Assembly (NCBI GenBank): GCA_011799875.1
Contig: CM022302.1
Location: forward strand, 324,925,114 to 324,989,113
DNA from: Thinopyrum elongatum
Taxonomy: Eukaryota; Streptophyta; Magnoliopsida; Poales; Poaceae
DNA length: 64,000 nt
Reading direction: 5' to 3'
Shown here: one piece after another, positions 34,328 to 45,719 of the stretch
How positions within the stretch are numbered: the first letter of the stretch is position 1
How the letters are laid out: each line of letters opens with the position of its first letter
Made by a program: the position numbers and the translations under genes
Notes under the pieces: model-generated
Seen by the model: the letters and a program-made list of their open reading frames with translations, nothing else
The model's database searches: none
Told to the model about the DNA's origin: nothing

Positions 34328-35894
34328 TGATACGTCTCCAACGTATCTATATTTTTTGATTGTTCCATGCTGTTATATTATCATTCTTGGATGTTTTACA
34401 ATCATTTTATATCATTTTTTGGTACTAACCTATTGACATAGTGCCCAGTGCCAGTTGCTGTTTTCTGCATGTTTTTTACATCACAGGAAATCAATACCAA
34501 ACGGAGTCCAAATGCAGCGAAACTTTTTGTGGATTTTTTTTGGACCAGAAGACATCCAGTGGGCCGGAGAAGCACCTGGGGGGTGCTCCGAGGGGAGCAC
34601 AACCTCGGCCGGATGGGTTGTGCCCACCTCGGCCGCCTCCCGCACCGCCTCTTTGCTCTATAAATACCCCAATATTCTAGAAACCCTAGGGGAGTCGACG
34701 AAAATCAATTCTAGCCACCGCAAGTTCCAGAACCACCAGATCCAATCTAGACACCATCACGGAGGGGTTCATCATCCTCATTGGTGCCTCTCCGATGATG
34801 CGTGAGTAGTTCATTGTAGACCTTTGGGTCCGTAGTTAGTAGCTAGATGGCTTTCTCTCTCTCGTTTGATTCTCAATACAATGGTCTCTTGGAGATCCAT
34901 ATGATGTAACTCTTTTTTGCGGTGTGTTTGTTGGGATCCGATGAACTTTGAGTTTATGATCAGATCTATCTTTTTATCCATGAAAGTTATTTGAGTCTTC
35001 TTTGATCTCTTATATGCATGATTGCTTATAGCCTCGTATTTCTTCTCCGATATTTGGGTTTTGTTTGGCTAACTTGATCTATTTATCTTGCAATGGGAAG
35101 AGGTGCTTTGTGATGGGTTCGATCTTACGGTACTTGATCCCAGTGACAGAAAGGGAAACGACACGTATGTATCGTTGCCATTAAGGATAACAAGATGGGG
35201 TATATTTCTACATAAATAGATCTTGTCTACATCATGTCATCGTTCTTATTGCATTACTCCATTTTTCCATGAACTTAATACACTAGATGCATGCTGGATA
35301 GCGGTCGATGTGTGAGTAATAGTAGTAGATGCAGGCAGGAGTCGGTCTACTAATCTTGGATGTGATGCCTATATAATGATCATTGCCTGGATATCGTCAT
35401 GATTATTTGAAGTTCTATCAATTGCCCAACAGTAATTTGTTTCCACCATTTGCTATTTTTCTCGAGAGAAGCCACTAGTGAAAACTACAGCCCTCGGGTC
35501 TCTTCTTTAATGTATTTGCCTTCAAGATCTATTTTGCTATTCGCTCTTTTATTTATTTGCAACTTCTATTTTCAGATCTATTTATCCAAAAACCCAAAAA
35601 ATACCTTGCTGCAATTTTTACTTATTTATTTTATCTCGCGTTCCCGCGAGATCTATTTATCCAATCTACTACAATTTTATCTATCTCGTTACCCGAAAGG
35701 GATTGACAACCCCTTTAACACATCGTGTTGCAAGTATTTGTTCTTTGTGTGCAGGAGCTGTTTACGTGGTGTTGCGTGGTTCTCCTACTGGTTCGATAAC
35801 CTTGGTCTCATCACTGAGGGAAATACCTACCATCGATGTGCTGCATCATCCCTCCCTCTCTGGGGAAAAACCGACGTAGTTCTAGCAGACATCA
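34328..35894 (+). repeat. 3' LTR of element A
   Basis: TGATACGTCTCC...CAGACATCA, with TATAAATA at 34659-34666. It is followed by gcagc, then B's integrase frame. Confidence 0.9.
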
Positions 35895-35899
35895 GCAGC

Positions 35900-37144
35900 C
35901 ACTCAGGGTTCCCCGCCACGTACAGGAGAATCGAACACTTGTTTGCATGGCCAGGAATGAAGCAACACATTAAGGAACACGTCCAGACTTTTCAAATATG
36001 TCAACAAGCCAAGCCGGATCGAGCGCAATATCCCTGGCTACTTCACCCTTTGTCTGTCGCCAAACGTTGTTGGGACTTGGTATCCATGGATTTCATTGGA
36101 GGATTGCCTCCCTCTCGGTAGTACAATTGCATATTAGTGGTGGTGGATACCTTCTCCAAGTTTGCTCACTTCCTCCCAGTCAAGCACCCCTACATGGCAC
36201 AGATGATTGCTCAGCTATACATCGACCAGGTGTACAGACTACACGGCATGCCAGAAGCCATTATATCTGATAGAGATGCCATCTTCACCAGTAAAGTATG
36301 GCAAGAGATCTTCAGGCTGCAAGGGGTGGAGCTGAAAATGAGTTCATATCATTATCCTCAGACTGACAGACTGACCGAACGGGTCAACCAGTATCTCGAA
36401 ACCTACTTGCGCTATTTCGTCCACAGCTCTCCCAACAACTAGAGCCGATGGTTGACTTTGGTTGAATTCTGGTACAATTCAACATACCACTCTACACTTA
36501 ACAAAACACCATTTGTAGTGGTCTATGGTCAGGAGCCATGGCACCTTGGATTGGTCCCTGAGCAAGCAACACCAATTCTAGAGCTTAATGAATGGTTGGA
36601 AGAGCGCCAGCAAATGCAAGACATCTTGAGGCAACATTTACTGCGGGCAAAGCAAATCATGAAGCAGCAAGCAGATCAGAAGCGAACCCACCGTCAGTTT
36701 CAGGTTGGTGACCAGGTTTTTCTCAAGTTGCAGCCATACATTTAGACGTCCGTAGCATGCAGAGCCAACCACAAACTGATCTTCAAATTCTTTGGGCCAT
36801 ATTCGGTAATCCGCCGAGTGAATGATGTCACATACGAGCTGCAACTGTCGGAGGGGTCCTCGATCTTCCCAGTTTTCCATGTCTCTCAACTGCGCAAGGC
36901 ATTGACCCCAGGTGCGAGTGCCTCATCTTCCCTTCCATCCCTTACTGACATGGTTAATGTTCCGATGGAGATTCTGGACAAGCGATGGTGTCGTGGCTCG
37001 AACAAGATGCGCGAGCAAGGACTAGTATGTTGGCAGGACCCCAAGGCCACACCAGACACCTGGGAGGACATTGAAGATCTTCAGCGACGCTTTCCAACTG
37101 CTACGACTTGGGGACAACTCGTGTATGAAGAAAGGGGGTGTTAG
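35900..37144 (+). pseudogene. B integrase and chromodomain-like tail
   Basis: One frame runs from HSGFPATYRRIEHLFAWPG through the zinc-binding end (FQICQQAKPDR, where the first Cys of the C-x2-C pair is Phe). The core catalytic residues follow: Asp in LVVVDTFSKF, Asp in ISDRDAIF, Glu in DRLTERVNQY. A GPY/F-like module (FKFFGPYSVI) and a chromodomain-like C-terminus (QGLVCWQDPKATPDTWEDIE) complete it. In-frame TAG codons stand at 36119-36121, 36440-36442 and 36743-36745. The final stop lies inside the 3' LTR (TGT TAG, 37139-37144), and the tract GAAAGGGGG just before is both coding and the polypurine tract. Confidence 0.88.
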
Positions 37145-37457
37145 CGTCCCTCCTACACAAGAGCAGAGGAAGGGCAGAGCTGTACCAAGCCGGCCCAAGA
37201 GGGAGAGAAGACCGTGCCACAAGTTTACTAGGCCTAAGTGGGTCTCCTACATGTTCGGCCGAGAGGAACACTGCATTGGCTGATATAAACAGGGGGAGCG
37301 AGTAGTGATGGGATATCCTGGCTGGGATCCCACTGGATGGCGGTGGCTGTAACCCTATTCCCTTTTCTGCTAGTTCATCGTCTTCCCCGAGAGAATTGTA
37401 TCCTTCTCCTTTTAATCGATCCACTACAATCCTATGATATTGAGAGAGTAGCTCACA
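37139..37457 (+). repeat. 3' LTR of element B
   Basis: TGTTAGCGTCCC...AGCTCACA, 319 bp, TATAAAC at 37284-37290. It is followed by cggcg, the second copy of B's target duplication. Confidence 0.9.
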
Positions 37458-37462
37458 CGGCG

Positions 37463-38487
37463 TGGTGTGGATCCGGGTGCAGAAGTGGCGGAGGGGGCTG
37501 ACGAACTCTGTGGGCTGGTTCCTACACGCCGAAGATGGCGCGGGGATTAGAGAGAGAGAACCAGGGAAATGGGGTGAGGAGGAGGAGAGGCACGGCCTTG
37601 CTGACCTGCTGGTCGCCGGCAACGAGGCGGCGGGGTCGCGAGGTGGCGGCGCTCGGGCAGACGAGAGGAGCTCGGGGCTCTATTGGGCTGCAGGAGCTCG
37701 GCGACGGGGCTCCTGGCATTCAACAAAGACGGCGGATCAACGGGGAGGAGGAGATGCTCGAGCTGCTGCAAGGAAGGTGGTTCGGTGGGGATGGTTGGAT
37801 GGATGGATGGTGGTTGGCTGGAGCAATTTAGACGCTGCAGAAAACACAGGAGGTGGTCGGATGCTATGGTGGTGATGGGCAGTTAGATGGATGGGGATCG
37901 AAAGGTCGAGGCTCAGGTGTTGGTTGGAGGGAGATGGATCTGGGAGGATCCCGATGAACATGCGAGAGAGTGGCGGCGGTGGCTAAGGAAATGGATGGAT
38001 GGGACAGATTAGGGCTAGGGTTGCTCTATTTAAATAGCGAACATGGCAGAGATTTAGGGGCTATCTGGTCCCTATGATCGTAATCAGGCAGTTGAGAATA
38101 AATAGGCTAGGGAAGTCCAAATAAGAAACCGAAGATGCTTGGGGATGTTCGAACTTGATCCGGATCCATCGGTCACGACTGCCCGGTTCGGGTCCAGGAC
38201 AGCTTTTCGGACACGCGTGAGGGGTTTGACAAAAGGCCATGGAGACAAGGGGGTTTTTATGGGCTCAGAGAAGAGACAGAAGAGAGCGGTCCGGTTGATC
38301 TGAGAGGAGGTCAACAAAGACAAGGAATAAGCGGCAACTACGAGCGGATGCAAGTATTAAAAATGATGGCAACAAAGTGCCAATGCAATGCGAATGATGT
38401 GATGATGAATGCAACAAACAAATGAAACATACGGCAACAATTAAAATAAATGGAAGGCATCTAGAGCGTCGGTCTCGGGTTGTCACA
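37463..38487 (-). repeat. Right (5') LTR of element D, second part
   Basis: It continues D's LTR after B, matching 7128-7264 and 8227-9095 of the left copy, and lacks E. On the minus strand this is the start of the 5' LTR: TGTGACAACCCGAGAC at 38487 and TATA box TATTTAAA at 38029-38036. Confidence 0.85.
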
Positions 38488-39487
38488 CTCGGGTCCGGAG
38501 CTAGTAGCTAGATGGTTTCTTCTCTCTTTTTTACCTTCAATACAATGTTCTCCTCGATGTTCTCGGAGATCTATTTGATGTAATGACTTTTTGCGGTGTG
38601 TTTGTTGGGATTCGATGAATTGTGGCTTTATGATCAGTTCTATCCATGAATATTATTTGAGTCTTTGTTGAACTCTTTTATGCATGATTTTTCTAGCCTC
38701 GTATTTCTTCTCTAAAATTTTGGTTTGGTTTGGCCAACTAGATTGATTTTTCTTGCCATGGGAAGAGGTGCTTTGTGATGGGTTCGATCTTGCGGTACTC
38801 AATCTCAGTGACAGAAAGATACATGACACGCATGTATCGTTGCTATTAAGGATAAAAAGATGGGGTCTATTCCTACATGAATAGATCTTGTCTACATCAT
38901 GTCATCGTTCTTATTGCATTACTTTGTTTTTTCATGAACTTAATACACTAGATGCATGCTGGATAGCGATCGATGTGTGGAGTAATAGTAGTAGATGCAG
39001 AATCGTTTCAGTCTACTAATCTTTTACGTGATGCTTATATACATGATCATTGCCTTGGATATCGTCATGATTATTCGCTATTCTATCAGTTGCCCAACAG
39101 TAATTTGTTTACCAACCGTATGCTATTTTCTTGAGAGAAGCCTCTAGTGAAAACTACGGCCCCCGAGTCTATTTTCCTATCATGTTAAACCAAAAATACC
39201 TTGCTGCGATTTTTATTTATTTATTTTATTTTGTGTTTTAGTTAGATCTATTTATCAAATCTCATACAATTTAATCTATCTCAATACCGTGGAGGGATTG
39301 ACAACCCCTCTTACGCGTTGGGTTGCAAGTTTTTGTTGTTTGTGTGCAGGTGCTGTTTACATAGTGTTGCTTGGTTCTCCTACTGGATTGATAACCTTTG
39401 TTTCATAACTGAGGGAAATACTTACCTTTGACGTGCTGCATCATCCTCTCCTCTTCAGGGAAATACCAACACAGATTCAAGCAATCA
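38488..39487 (+). repeat. Solo LTR H, second part
   Basis: It resumes H after D (ggtccggagctagtagctagatgg) and ends AAGCAATCA. It is collinear with A's LTR 27770-28827, including gcggtgtgtttgttggga and caggtgctgtttac. It is followed by gccgc, an imperfect copy of gcggc at 3790-3794. It differs from A's LTR more than A's two LTRs differ from each other, as expected for an older insertion. Confidence 0.75.
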
Positions 39488-39492
39488 GCCGC

Positions 39493-40019
39493 TACGGTGC
39501 ATTCAGACGATCCAGACGGTCGCCCGGATCATTCGGACCCCCGAAGCCTGGATCATCCGAACCACCATCTGGACCACGCCGGCGTGTGTGACTTGGGCTG
39601 AAGCCCATGTAACTCTACCTACCCCTAGACTATATATACTACTCCTCCGCCCACATTTTAGGGTTAGCATTGTGATAGCTCAAGATTGAGATAGAGCTTT
39701 GCACATCCACCTATCCCTACTCCTATGGAGACCAAGACCACCTAGGCGAAGATCCCCCAAGTGGATTCAAGACCCCCTTCTGGGAAGATCCTCCAAGGAT
39801 TCAAGACATCTTTCCTTCAAGGATTGGGATGAACTAATTCCCCTTTTGTACCTCCCTTCGTTGACTTTGGATCTTGTATCTCCCCTTTGTGTATGTGGAT
39901 TTAGCACATGTGTGATTGGATCTAGTTGATTTGTGTATTTTCCTCCCTTGTGTTCTTCGTGTTCTTTGGGAAATCCCCTCCTTTTCATGAAAGATAGGAC
40001 ATTAGGGTTCCACCCTACA
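39493..40019 (+). repeat. G-family LTR, second part
   Basis: It continues the CCGG-rich LTR begun at 3654. It has a TATA box (TATATATA at 39631-39638, ctagactatatatactac) and ends ccaccctaca at 40019, followed within 7 bp by the primer-binding site. Confidence 0.55.
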
Positions 40020-40025
40020 TCATCT

Positions 40026-40039
40026 TGGTATCATGAGCC
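40026..40039 (+). promoter_or_regulatory. Primer-binding site of element G
   Basis: TGGTATCATGAGCC resembles the tRNA-Met-complementary site TGGTATCAGAGC with one extra T. It marks 40020 onward as the 5' internal region of G. Confidence 0.6.
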
Positions 40040-41563
40040 ATGGTTGATCACGAATTTGGAGTCCCTATCCCACTTTCTAGCCTAATTTTGTGTGTTTTTG
40101 TCCCATTTCGAAAATCCCCACAAAAATAGCCATACCAAAAAAATTTGTGATTTGTTGGTTTGATGATGTTTTGTTGGATTTGATCTGTGGATTCATTGTG
40201 TTGCAAGTGGATCTACCTATTCCCCACCATCTCCACCAGGAAATCAATTAAAATCCCCACAATTTTTTGTTTTCCCCACCATTTTTGTGTTCATCCCGAG
40301 CCCTAGCCCGAGCAGATTGACCTGCCCGGATAATCCAGACCAGGTCCCGGATCATCCGGCCATCGCTCGAATCAGCCGGACCTCCACCTCGATCATCCGA
40401 CTTCCACTGACAGAACTGAATTTTCTTCGGAAAATTTCAGCCACCGTCATATTTTCGCATAGCCACCTTCGACCACCACCATTACACTTCCACAGACCCA
40501 ATGACATACCTTGTCATACCACTTCTTTCCGCTACCACCATTTGATATTTGCTTTGAGAATTTGAGTTTCGGTTCTTCGTTTCCTAGGGTGTTTTGGCTA
40601 ACTAGGAACGGTTTGACATCGACACGACCAACGCTCATCGTATCCACTTGACCATGGTGACACCATCAACCGTAAGCAAGGACGGTAACCTCGAGGACAT
40701 CATCATGTATTCTCCCTTCCCATTGCATTGTTAACCCCGAGCCCATTTTGCGTCACTTTCCTATCAAGACTAGCAATTTGAGTATTGTTGGGCAATGTTA
40801 CTTGTGCACTTTAGTGATACACGTCCCGCATAGCTATCATAGCATGCATATATCATCGCATCATCTATTGTGTTATCAATTGTTCCCGCATATACATCAT
40901 TGCTACCTTGGTTCGAAAATTTCGTATAAATGGCCAAAGGAAAAGATCAAAAGAAAGAAAAGCTTTTAAGAAAAGAGAAAACAAAGATCTTGTAAGCAAT
41001 AGCCATAGCATCGCCACATTGCATATCATATTGCCATATTTGATCATCTCAAATCATTGCAAGAAAATCACCGGGAACCATACATACATAGAATAATTGG
41101 GATAGTAAGTCGATACGTTTTGTCTCTTATAGGTTGTGCACAAGTTTCGTATCCGCCTATTGAGAAATCATGCTAGCATCTCTCTAGAGTTGTGCAACAA
41201 GAGCATTTTCCGTGGATTCCACATTTTGAGCTTGTTCCTTGGTTGCACGACCCCATTTATCTATCCGTGTGTGCGTTTCTGTGTGCCACATATTGCTTTT
41301 GGTCTAGTTGTTTCACTTGCGCATTTGTGAATCTTCTTTCAACATTATTGAATCTTGCTAACAATTGCATAAATTTTGTGCCACCATCCTCACCAAGCTA
41401 CTCGAAAGGCTTTACTTGTGTAGGTGTGAGAATTGACAAGATCCGGTACCAATTTTGCTACTTCCATAATACTACATTGGATGATATTTGATCCATCTTC
41501 AACATTGGATAAGGTACATTTGATCTAGTTCTTTCCTTACTTCCACTCACTTATTTGCTTGAG
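40040..41563 (+). other. G leader (untranslated)
   Basis: About 1.5 kb between the primer-binding site and gag. No convincing ORF. CCGGA/TCCGGACC motifs at 40322-40405 repeat those in the LTR. The rest is unremarkable. Confidence 0.55.
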
Positions 41564-44370
41564 ATGATGGATAGGCCAAGTACTTCTACCAACCCACTCT
41601 TTATCGAGCAAGAACAGGAACCGAGCAACTACGTCACAAAGAATCAACTATTCGGCGCGCATAGAGCTTTTCACCAAGAGAATGAAGCATTGGGCGACCG
41701 CATCGATCAACTCGCCACCGACTTGCGACAATCCGAGCAACACACAAGGGACTAACTTGACAAGCTATCATCACAAATGGAAGAGTTTTGTGCCTTGATG
41801 GTCAATCGTTCCTCGACAACATCATCATCATCATCATCATCAAGACGGCGCAAGTCAAGTCGACACTTCTTCGGATGCAAGTCTTCCACGAGATCGTCCG
41901 CTTCTTCGCCAAGACCATGAAGATCATCAAGCTCCACAAAACCCATTTCATGGCAACGGTTTACAAGACCACCTTTGGGAATGTGAACGATGTCATCGCT
42001 AAGCAAATGATCCCACGGACCAAGGGCAAGCTCCTATACGCCAAGATCACCACGAAAACCAAGATGGAGACGCCCTTCGACGAGAGCAACTATGTCGCGA
42101 GGAACAAGCCCTTGAAACCCAATGTGCTCTATGTGAAGCAACTCACAACGTACAAGAGCGCAATCGCCAAGTACGTCTACAAGAAGAGGCCCTCCGACGA
42201 GAGCGACAAGATGAAGTCGCACGCCTTGAGGAGCGCCAAGAGATGAGGAACCATGCAAGAATCACACGCCCTCAACATCAAGCTAATCAAGCGGAGCACG
42301 ATGAACAAGCGGTTGAAGACCCTCAACCACGGCAAGAGCGCCATCACCATCACCCCGCACGCATTGAAGAACAATGCTACGGCAAGCTCAAGTTCACCAT
42401 GCCTAAGTTCTCTGGAAGCAATGATCCCGAAGACTACCTTTCATGGGCATTGAAGGTTGACAAGATATTTTGTTTTCACAATTATGAAGAAGAGAAGAAA
42501 ATCGCTATGGCCTCACTTGAGTTCCAAGACTGAGTCCTCATTTGGTGGGAGCAAGTCACTGAGCGGCGCCAAGCCAAGGACGACCCACCTATCACTACAT
42601 AGAATCAAATAAAGGAGGTCATGAGAGCGTGCTTTGTGCCTACATACTATAGTCGAGATCTCTTCAAGAAATTGCAACTTCTCAAGCAAGGCACCAAGTC
42701 CGTTGAAGAGTATTACAAGGAAATGTGATGAGGACATGACTACCTTGGATACGGCCAAAAATATTGCATACATGCATATTTGTGAGGTGATTTCTAATGC
42801 AAACTATTCAATAATTTATTTATGTTATCCAGAACAAAAATACTTCACAGACTTTTGTGCCATGTCTAATTGCACGTGTATGGGACATTTGTATAATCCA
42901 CATATGAAGATAAGGAAGAAAGGGACGTTTAGGTGCTGTTCAATAAGTTCTCTCACGTCACTTTTAGCACAAGAGAAGATAGAGTCCAAGTCTCTCATGT
43001 TCTGCACTCAGATTCGGACTTCACAGACATACCTGACTCAAAACGCAGATTTCTTTTTCATCCGGACTCCGACTTGGGTGATTCTTTTTTTGTTGGAAAG
43101 TAGATTTCGTGCACTTTCCAACCCAATTGGATTCACCTTCAAATTCGTTTGGAGCGTTGAGATAAAGGCGAAACAATATGACGCTACAGCAGAATCCGGG
43201 TCAAACTACAAGTCCAAAGGTGTTGCATCACCTCCACTTGGGCCCATGAGCCTTGTACGACCTAGGGTTAGTTTTAGGCTGCCTTGGACGTCCTCCCACC
43301 TCCTTGGCCGCCACCCCTTGCTCCTATATAAGTAGATCAATCTAGTAGCTTTTTTCTTGGGATTTGTTTAGTTAAAAGTTAGCCATTGCAACTTTGTGTA
43401 CTTCGTTTATGTCCAATGACCAGACCAAGACCGCTTTTGGATCCCCCCCTTTATCAATACTTCATCTATATTCGCAATATTCAGATTGCATTATCATATT
43501 AATGCTTGTTCTTCGATTGCGTGCAGGAATAGACCTTTGTAGTCAGGCTGATCGTGCTTCCAGCATCTTCAGTAACCTCAGGCGATTGGTTTAGCGATTG
43601 CTAAGGCGCAACGTCGTGCATGTTTGTAGTCGGATCGTCAAAGTCGACTCCACCAAATCGATAGTTATCATCTCATTGAAAGATCGGGACACCCCACCTC
43701 TATAAAAATGGAGATTGCAATGATACGAGCCAATGTCACGAAAGATGAGGAGCAAACTATGGCACGCTTCTTGAATGGACTCAACCACCCTATCAAGAAG
43801 ATCGCTGATTTCCAACCGTATAGTAACCTCCTCAAGCTAGTGCACCAAGCTACCAAGGCGAAGCGACAAGTGCAAGACGACTACAAGTACACCAAGTACT
43901 CTTCCAAGACCTATGGTTCATATACTCAAGCTTCAACGACTACGACACCTTCTACCTCGATGAAAGCTTCACCAAGCAACGGCGACAAGTCAAGTTACAA
44001 GAAAACTTCGACATCTTCAAGTCGTCCTCCTCCTACTACAATAAAATTCAAGCCGAGAGCTTCATCATCACCTACTCCAATGTATGATACCGTCAAGACA
44101 AGTTCCATCAAATGCTTCACATGTCAAGGCCGAGGCCACAAGACATTTGAGTGCCCCACTCAGCGCACCATGATCGCCAATGATGATGGCACCTATGACT
44201 CCATGAGTGAGGAAGGAATGGAAGCACTTGAGCACGTGGCCATGCACAGGAAAGTGAACGAAGATGAAGATGACCAAGTCTTTTGTGACAATGATTCAAG
44301 CCCCGCTCTTGTTGTCTTCAAGGTCTTGACACTTCAACACCAACAAGATGAAGACCAACATAGCCGCATC
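41564..44370 (+). pseudogene. gag: G gag, frameshifted and split by solo LTR I
   Basis: It starts MMDRPSTSTN (ATG 41564 or 41567). A stop at 41753 and frame changes break a Ser-rich and then highly charged, coiled-coil-like region (41755-42330). From 42240 the frame reads into the Retrotrans_gag domain (KFTMPKFSGSNDPEDYLSWA). A stop follows LEFQD, then KSVEEYYKEM runs to 42725. Solo LTR I intervenes; the frame rejoins at 43711 with EIAMIRANVTKDEEQTMARF. A CCHC knuckle (CFTCQGRGHKTFEC) is at about 44113-44155. It ends at 44370, where solo LTR F is inserted in front of the protease. Confidence 0.78.
42726..43705 (+). mobile_element. Solo LTR I in G gag
   Basis: A 980-bp insert TGATGAGGAC...CACCTCTATAA (a terminal CA appears mutated to AA), bracketed by a perfect duplication aaatg (42721-42725, 43706-43710). 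TATA box TATATAAG at 43325-43332. Removing it rejoins gag (YYKEM and EIAMIRANV). Confidence 0.85.
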
Positions 44371-45251
44371 TGTCGGGCCCATGGGACTGGGGGTACCCAG
44401 GCCCGTCTGCCTGCGGCCCAGGACACGACGCGTGGTGTGGGCCTAGTGCGGCCCATCTTCAAGGCTTCATGAGCAAGACCCTCGTGAGGGCCCCCGCCTC
44501 ACGAGACATAGGTCAGAAAGTGTCATCAAGAGTTCCCCGGAGGCCTCACACAGGGCAGCCTCCTGAGGCCCCTCGCGGGGCGGATATGTCTAGGCTCGCC
44601 AAGCCCACCTCGCACTGCACGTGGGTGATACAAGCCACGATAAGCGGAGCTAGAAGGACACCAGCGGGCACGGATAAGAATGTTTTCCTCTTTCGTGCTA
44701 AGGGAGCAAGGACAGCACGACGGTTCCCGAAGCAATCCCCACAGGTTGCCACTTTGGTGCTAGACGACCAGGATGGCAGCCTCGTCGGGACGGAGGTCAT
44801 CACCGAGCCCACTAGCACATCATGGCAGGAAGCTTTAGCAGGAAGAGACCACCTTTAGTCAGGATAAGTTGTACTGCTGTCCCCCTTCGAATTTTTTTGG
44901 GGGAAGAGGACTGAGGCTAGTATAAGTATAGCTAGGCCACCACCTTAGAGAGGGATCGAGTTCATCGACCCCCCAAGCCCGGGCCAGTTCGTGAGACCTC
45001 CCGAGGCACTTGTACTCGCATATCCATCCTCCCTCATGAGGCAATCCACACACAAAGCAGGAGTAGGGTCTTACACCGCAAGGTGGCACGAACCTGGGTA
45101 AACTGTTGTGTTTGTGTTCCTATTCCTTCCTCCTAGAGCACGTCGGGGCATTGCCATGAGATAGTGAGCTGAGAGGATGGACTTAGCAAAGTTCTGTGAG
45201 CACACCCCAGAGTTCGAACCTTTCTTGGGTTCCCGGAGCCCTGTTTCCACA
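44371..45251 (+). mobile_element. Solo LTR F between G gag and protease
   Basis: An 881-bp insert TGTCGGGCCC...TTTCCACA with flanks gcatc (44366-44370) and acatc (45252-45256), one mismatch. Removing it rejoins DQHSRI with FHTKAGINGRS. TATA-like TATAAGTA at 44921-44928 and the hairpin block at 45058-45104. Confidence 0.78.
45058..45104 (+). promoter_or_regulatory. Conserved R/U5 hairpin block in LTR F
   Basis: The block reads caggagtagggtcttac, then stem CACC (45074-45077), loop gcaa, stem GGTG (45082-45085), then gcacgaacctgggtaaa. The stem bases differ from LTRs N and E, but pairing is kept. Confidence 0.5.
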
Positions 45252-45256
45252 ACATC

Positions 45257-45719
45257 TTCCACACCAAAGCAGGCATCAATGGACGTTCTGTGAAGGTCAT
45301 CATCGACGAAGGAAGTTGCCACAATTTGGCAAGCGAAGAGCTATGTTCCAAGGTACAATTGGTCAAGATGAAGCATCCTCATCCTTACAAGGTCCAATGG
45401 CTTAGCGACTCCGGCACCATTCAAGTGGAGCACACCGTTCAAGTCTCCTTCAAGATTGGGGCAAACAAAGACACCTTGGAGTGTCATGTGGTTCCCATGT
45501 CCATTTGCCACCTCCTACTTAGACGACCTTGGCAATTCGACCTCGGCGTCATCCACAATGCGCGGACCAATCACTATAGCTTCAACATGAAGGGAAAGGA
45601 GTACGTGCTACGACCTATGTCTCCAAGTCAAGTGATCGCTGACAAGCAAGCATCAACCCATCATGGAGAGAATGTGAGAGAGTGAGCCACCAAAAAGAGA
45701 GTCAGCACCACAAGCTAAA
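45257..45719 (+). pseudogene. G aspartic protease segment
   Basis: FHTKAGINGRSVKVIIDEGSCHNLAS: the active-site position normally IIDGGS/IIDSGS reads IIDEGS, so the motif is altered. It continues through HVVPMSICHLLLRRPWQFDL to a stop at 45683-45685. The RT frame begins about 45720 after a frameshift. Confidence 0.75.

Larger units (their letters stand above)
27239..35894 (+). mobile_element. Element A: Athila-like LTR retrotransposon, gag-protease only
   Basis: The LTRs are 1589 bp (27239-28827) and 1567 bp (34328-35894), TGATACGTCTCC...GCAGACATCA, with flanks gcggc and gcagc (one mismatch). B's integrase reads SAVGG before and HSGFPATYRR after, which proves the insertion. The primer-binding site is 28839-28856. 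The internal region codes gag and part of a protease, then 2.5 kb without coding; RT, RNase H and integrase are absent. Triticeae Athila-type families such as Sabrina or WHAM are possible assignments, not decided here. The LTRs are very similar, with one ~20-bp indel near 27516/34605, which suggests a fairly recent insertion. Confidence 0.9.
15504..37457 (+). mobile_element. Element B: short-LTR chromovirus (Reina-like), dead
   Basis: The LTRs are 318-319 bp (TGTTAGCG...GCTCACA) and carry a perfect duplication cggcg (15499-15503, 37458-37462). Removing nested C and A leaves 5428 bp with gag, protease, RT, RNase H, integrase and a chromodomain-like tail. Short LTRs and a ~5.4 kb length fit the Reina clade of chromoviruses. 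The RT catalytic motif is altered and five in-frame stops are present, so the copy cannot be autonomous. It is inserted in D's right LTR. Confidence 0.9.
4362..38487 (-). mobile_element. Element D: non-coding LTR retrotransposon with ~3.8 kb LTRs (LARD-like)
   Basis: Two long near-identical sequences flank a 3.6 kb internal domain: left 4362-9095, right 12737-15503 plus 37463-38487. On the minus strand each LTR reads TGTGACAACCCGAGAC ... CACTACA. A tRNA-Met-type primer-binding site lies on the minus strand beside the right LTR, so the right LTR is the 5' one. Removing nested E and B leaves 11210 bp (LTRs of about 3777 and 3792, internal 3641) with no retroviral coding. That architecture matches large retrotransposon derivatives (LARDs) such as barley Sukkula. 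Family membership is inferred. The flanks ctacg and ctcgg are an imperfect target duplication inside LTR H. Confidence 0.82.

Noticed and set aside
41788..42246. 152-codon basic ORF as a separate gene
   Set aside because: Another frame gives the charged gag text that leads directly into the Retrotrans_gag domain, so this frame is a shadow.
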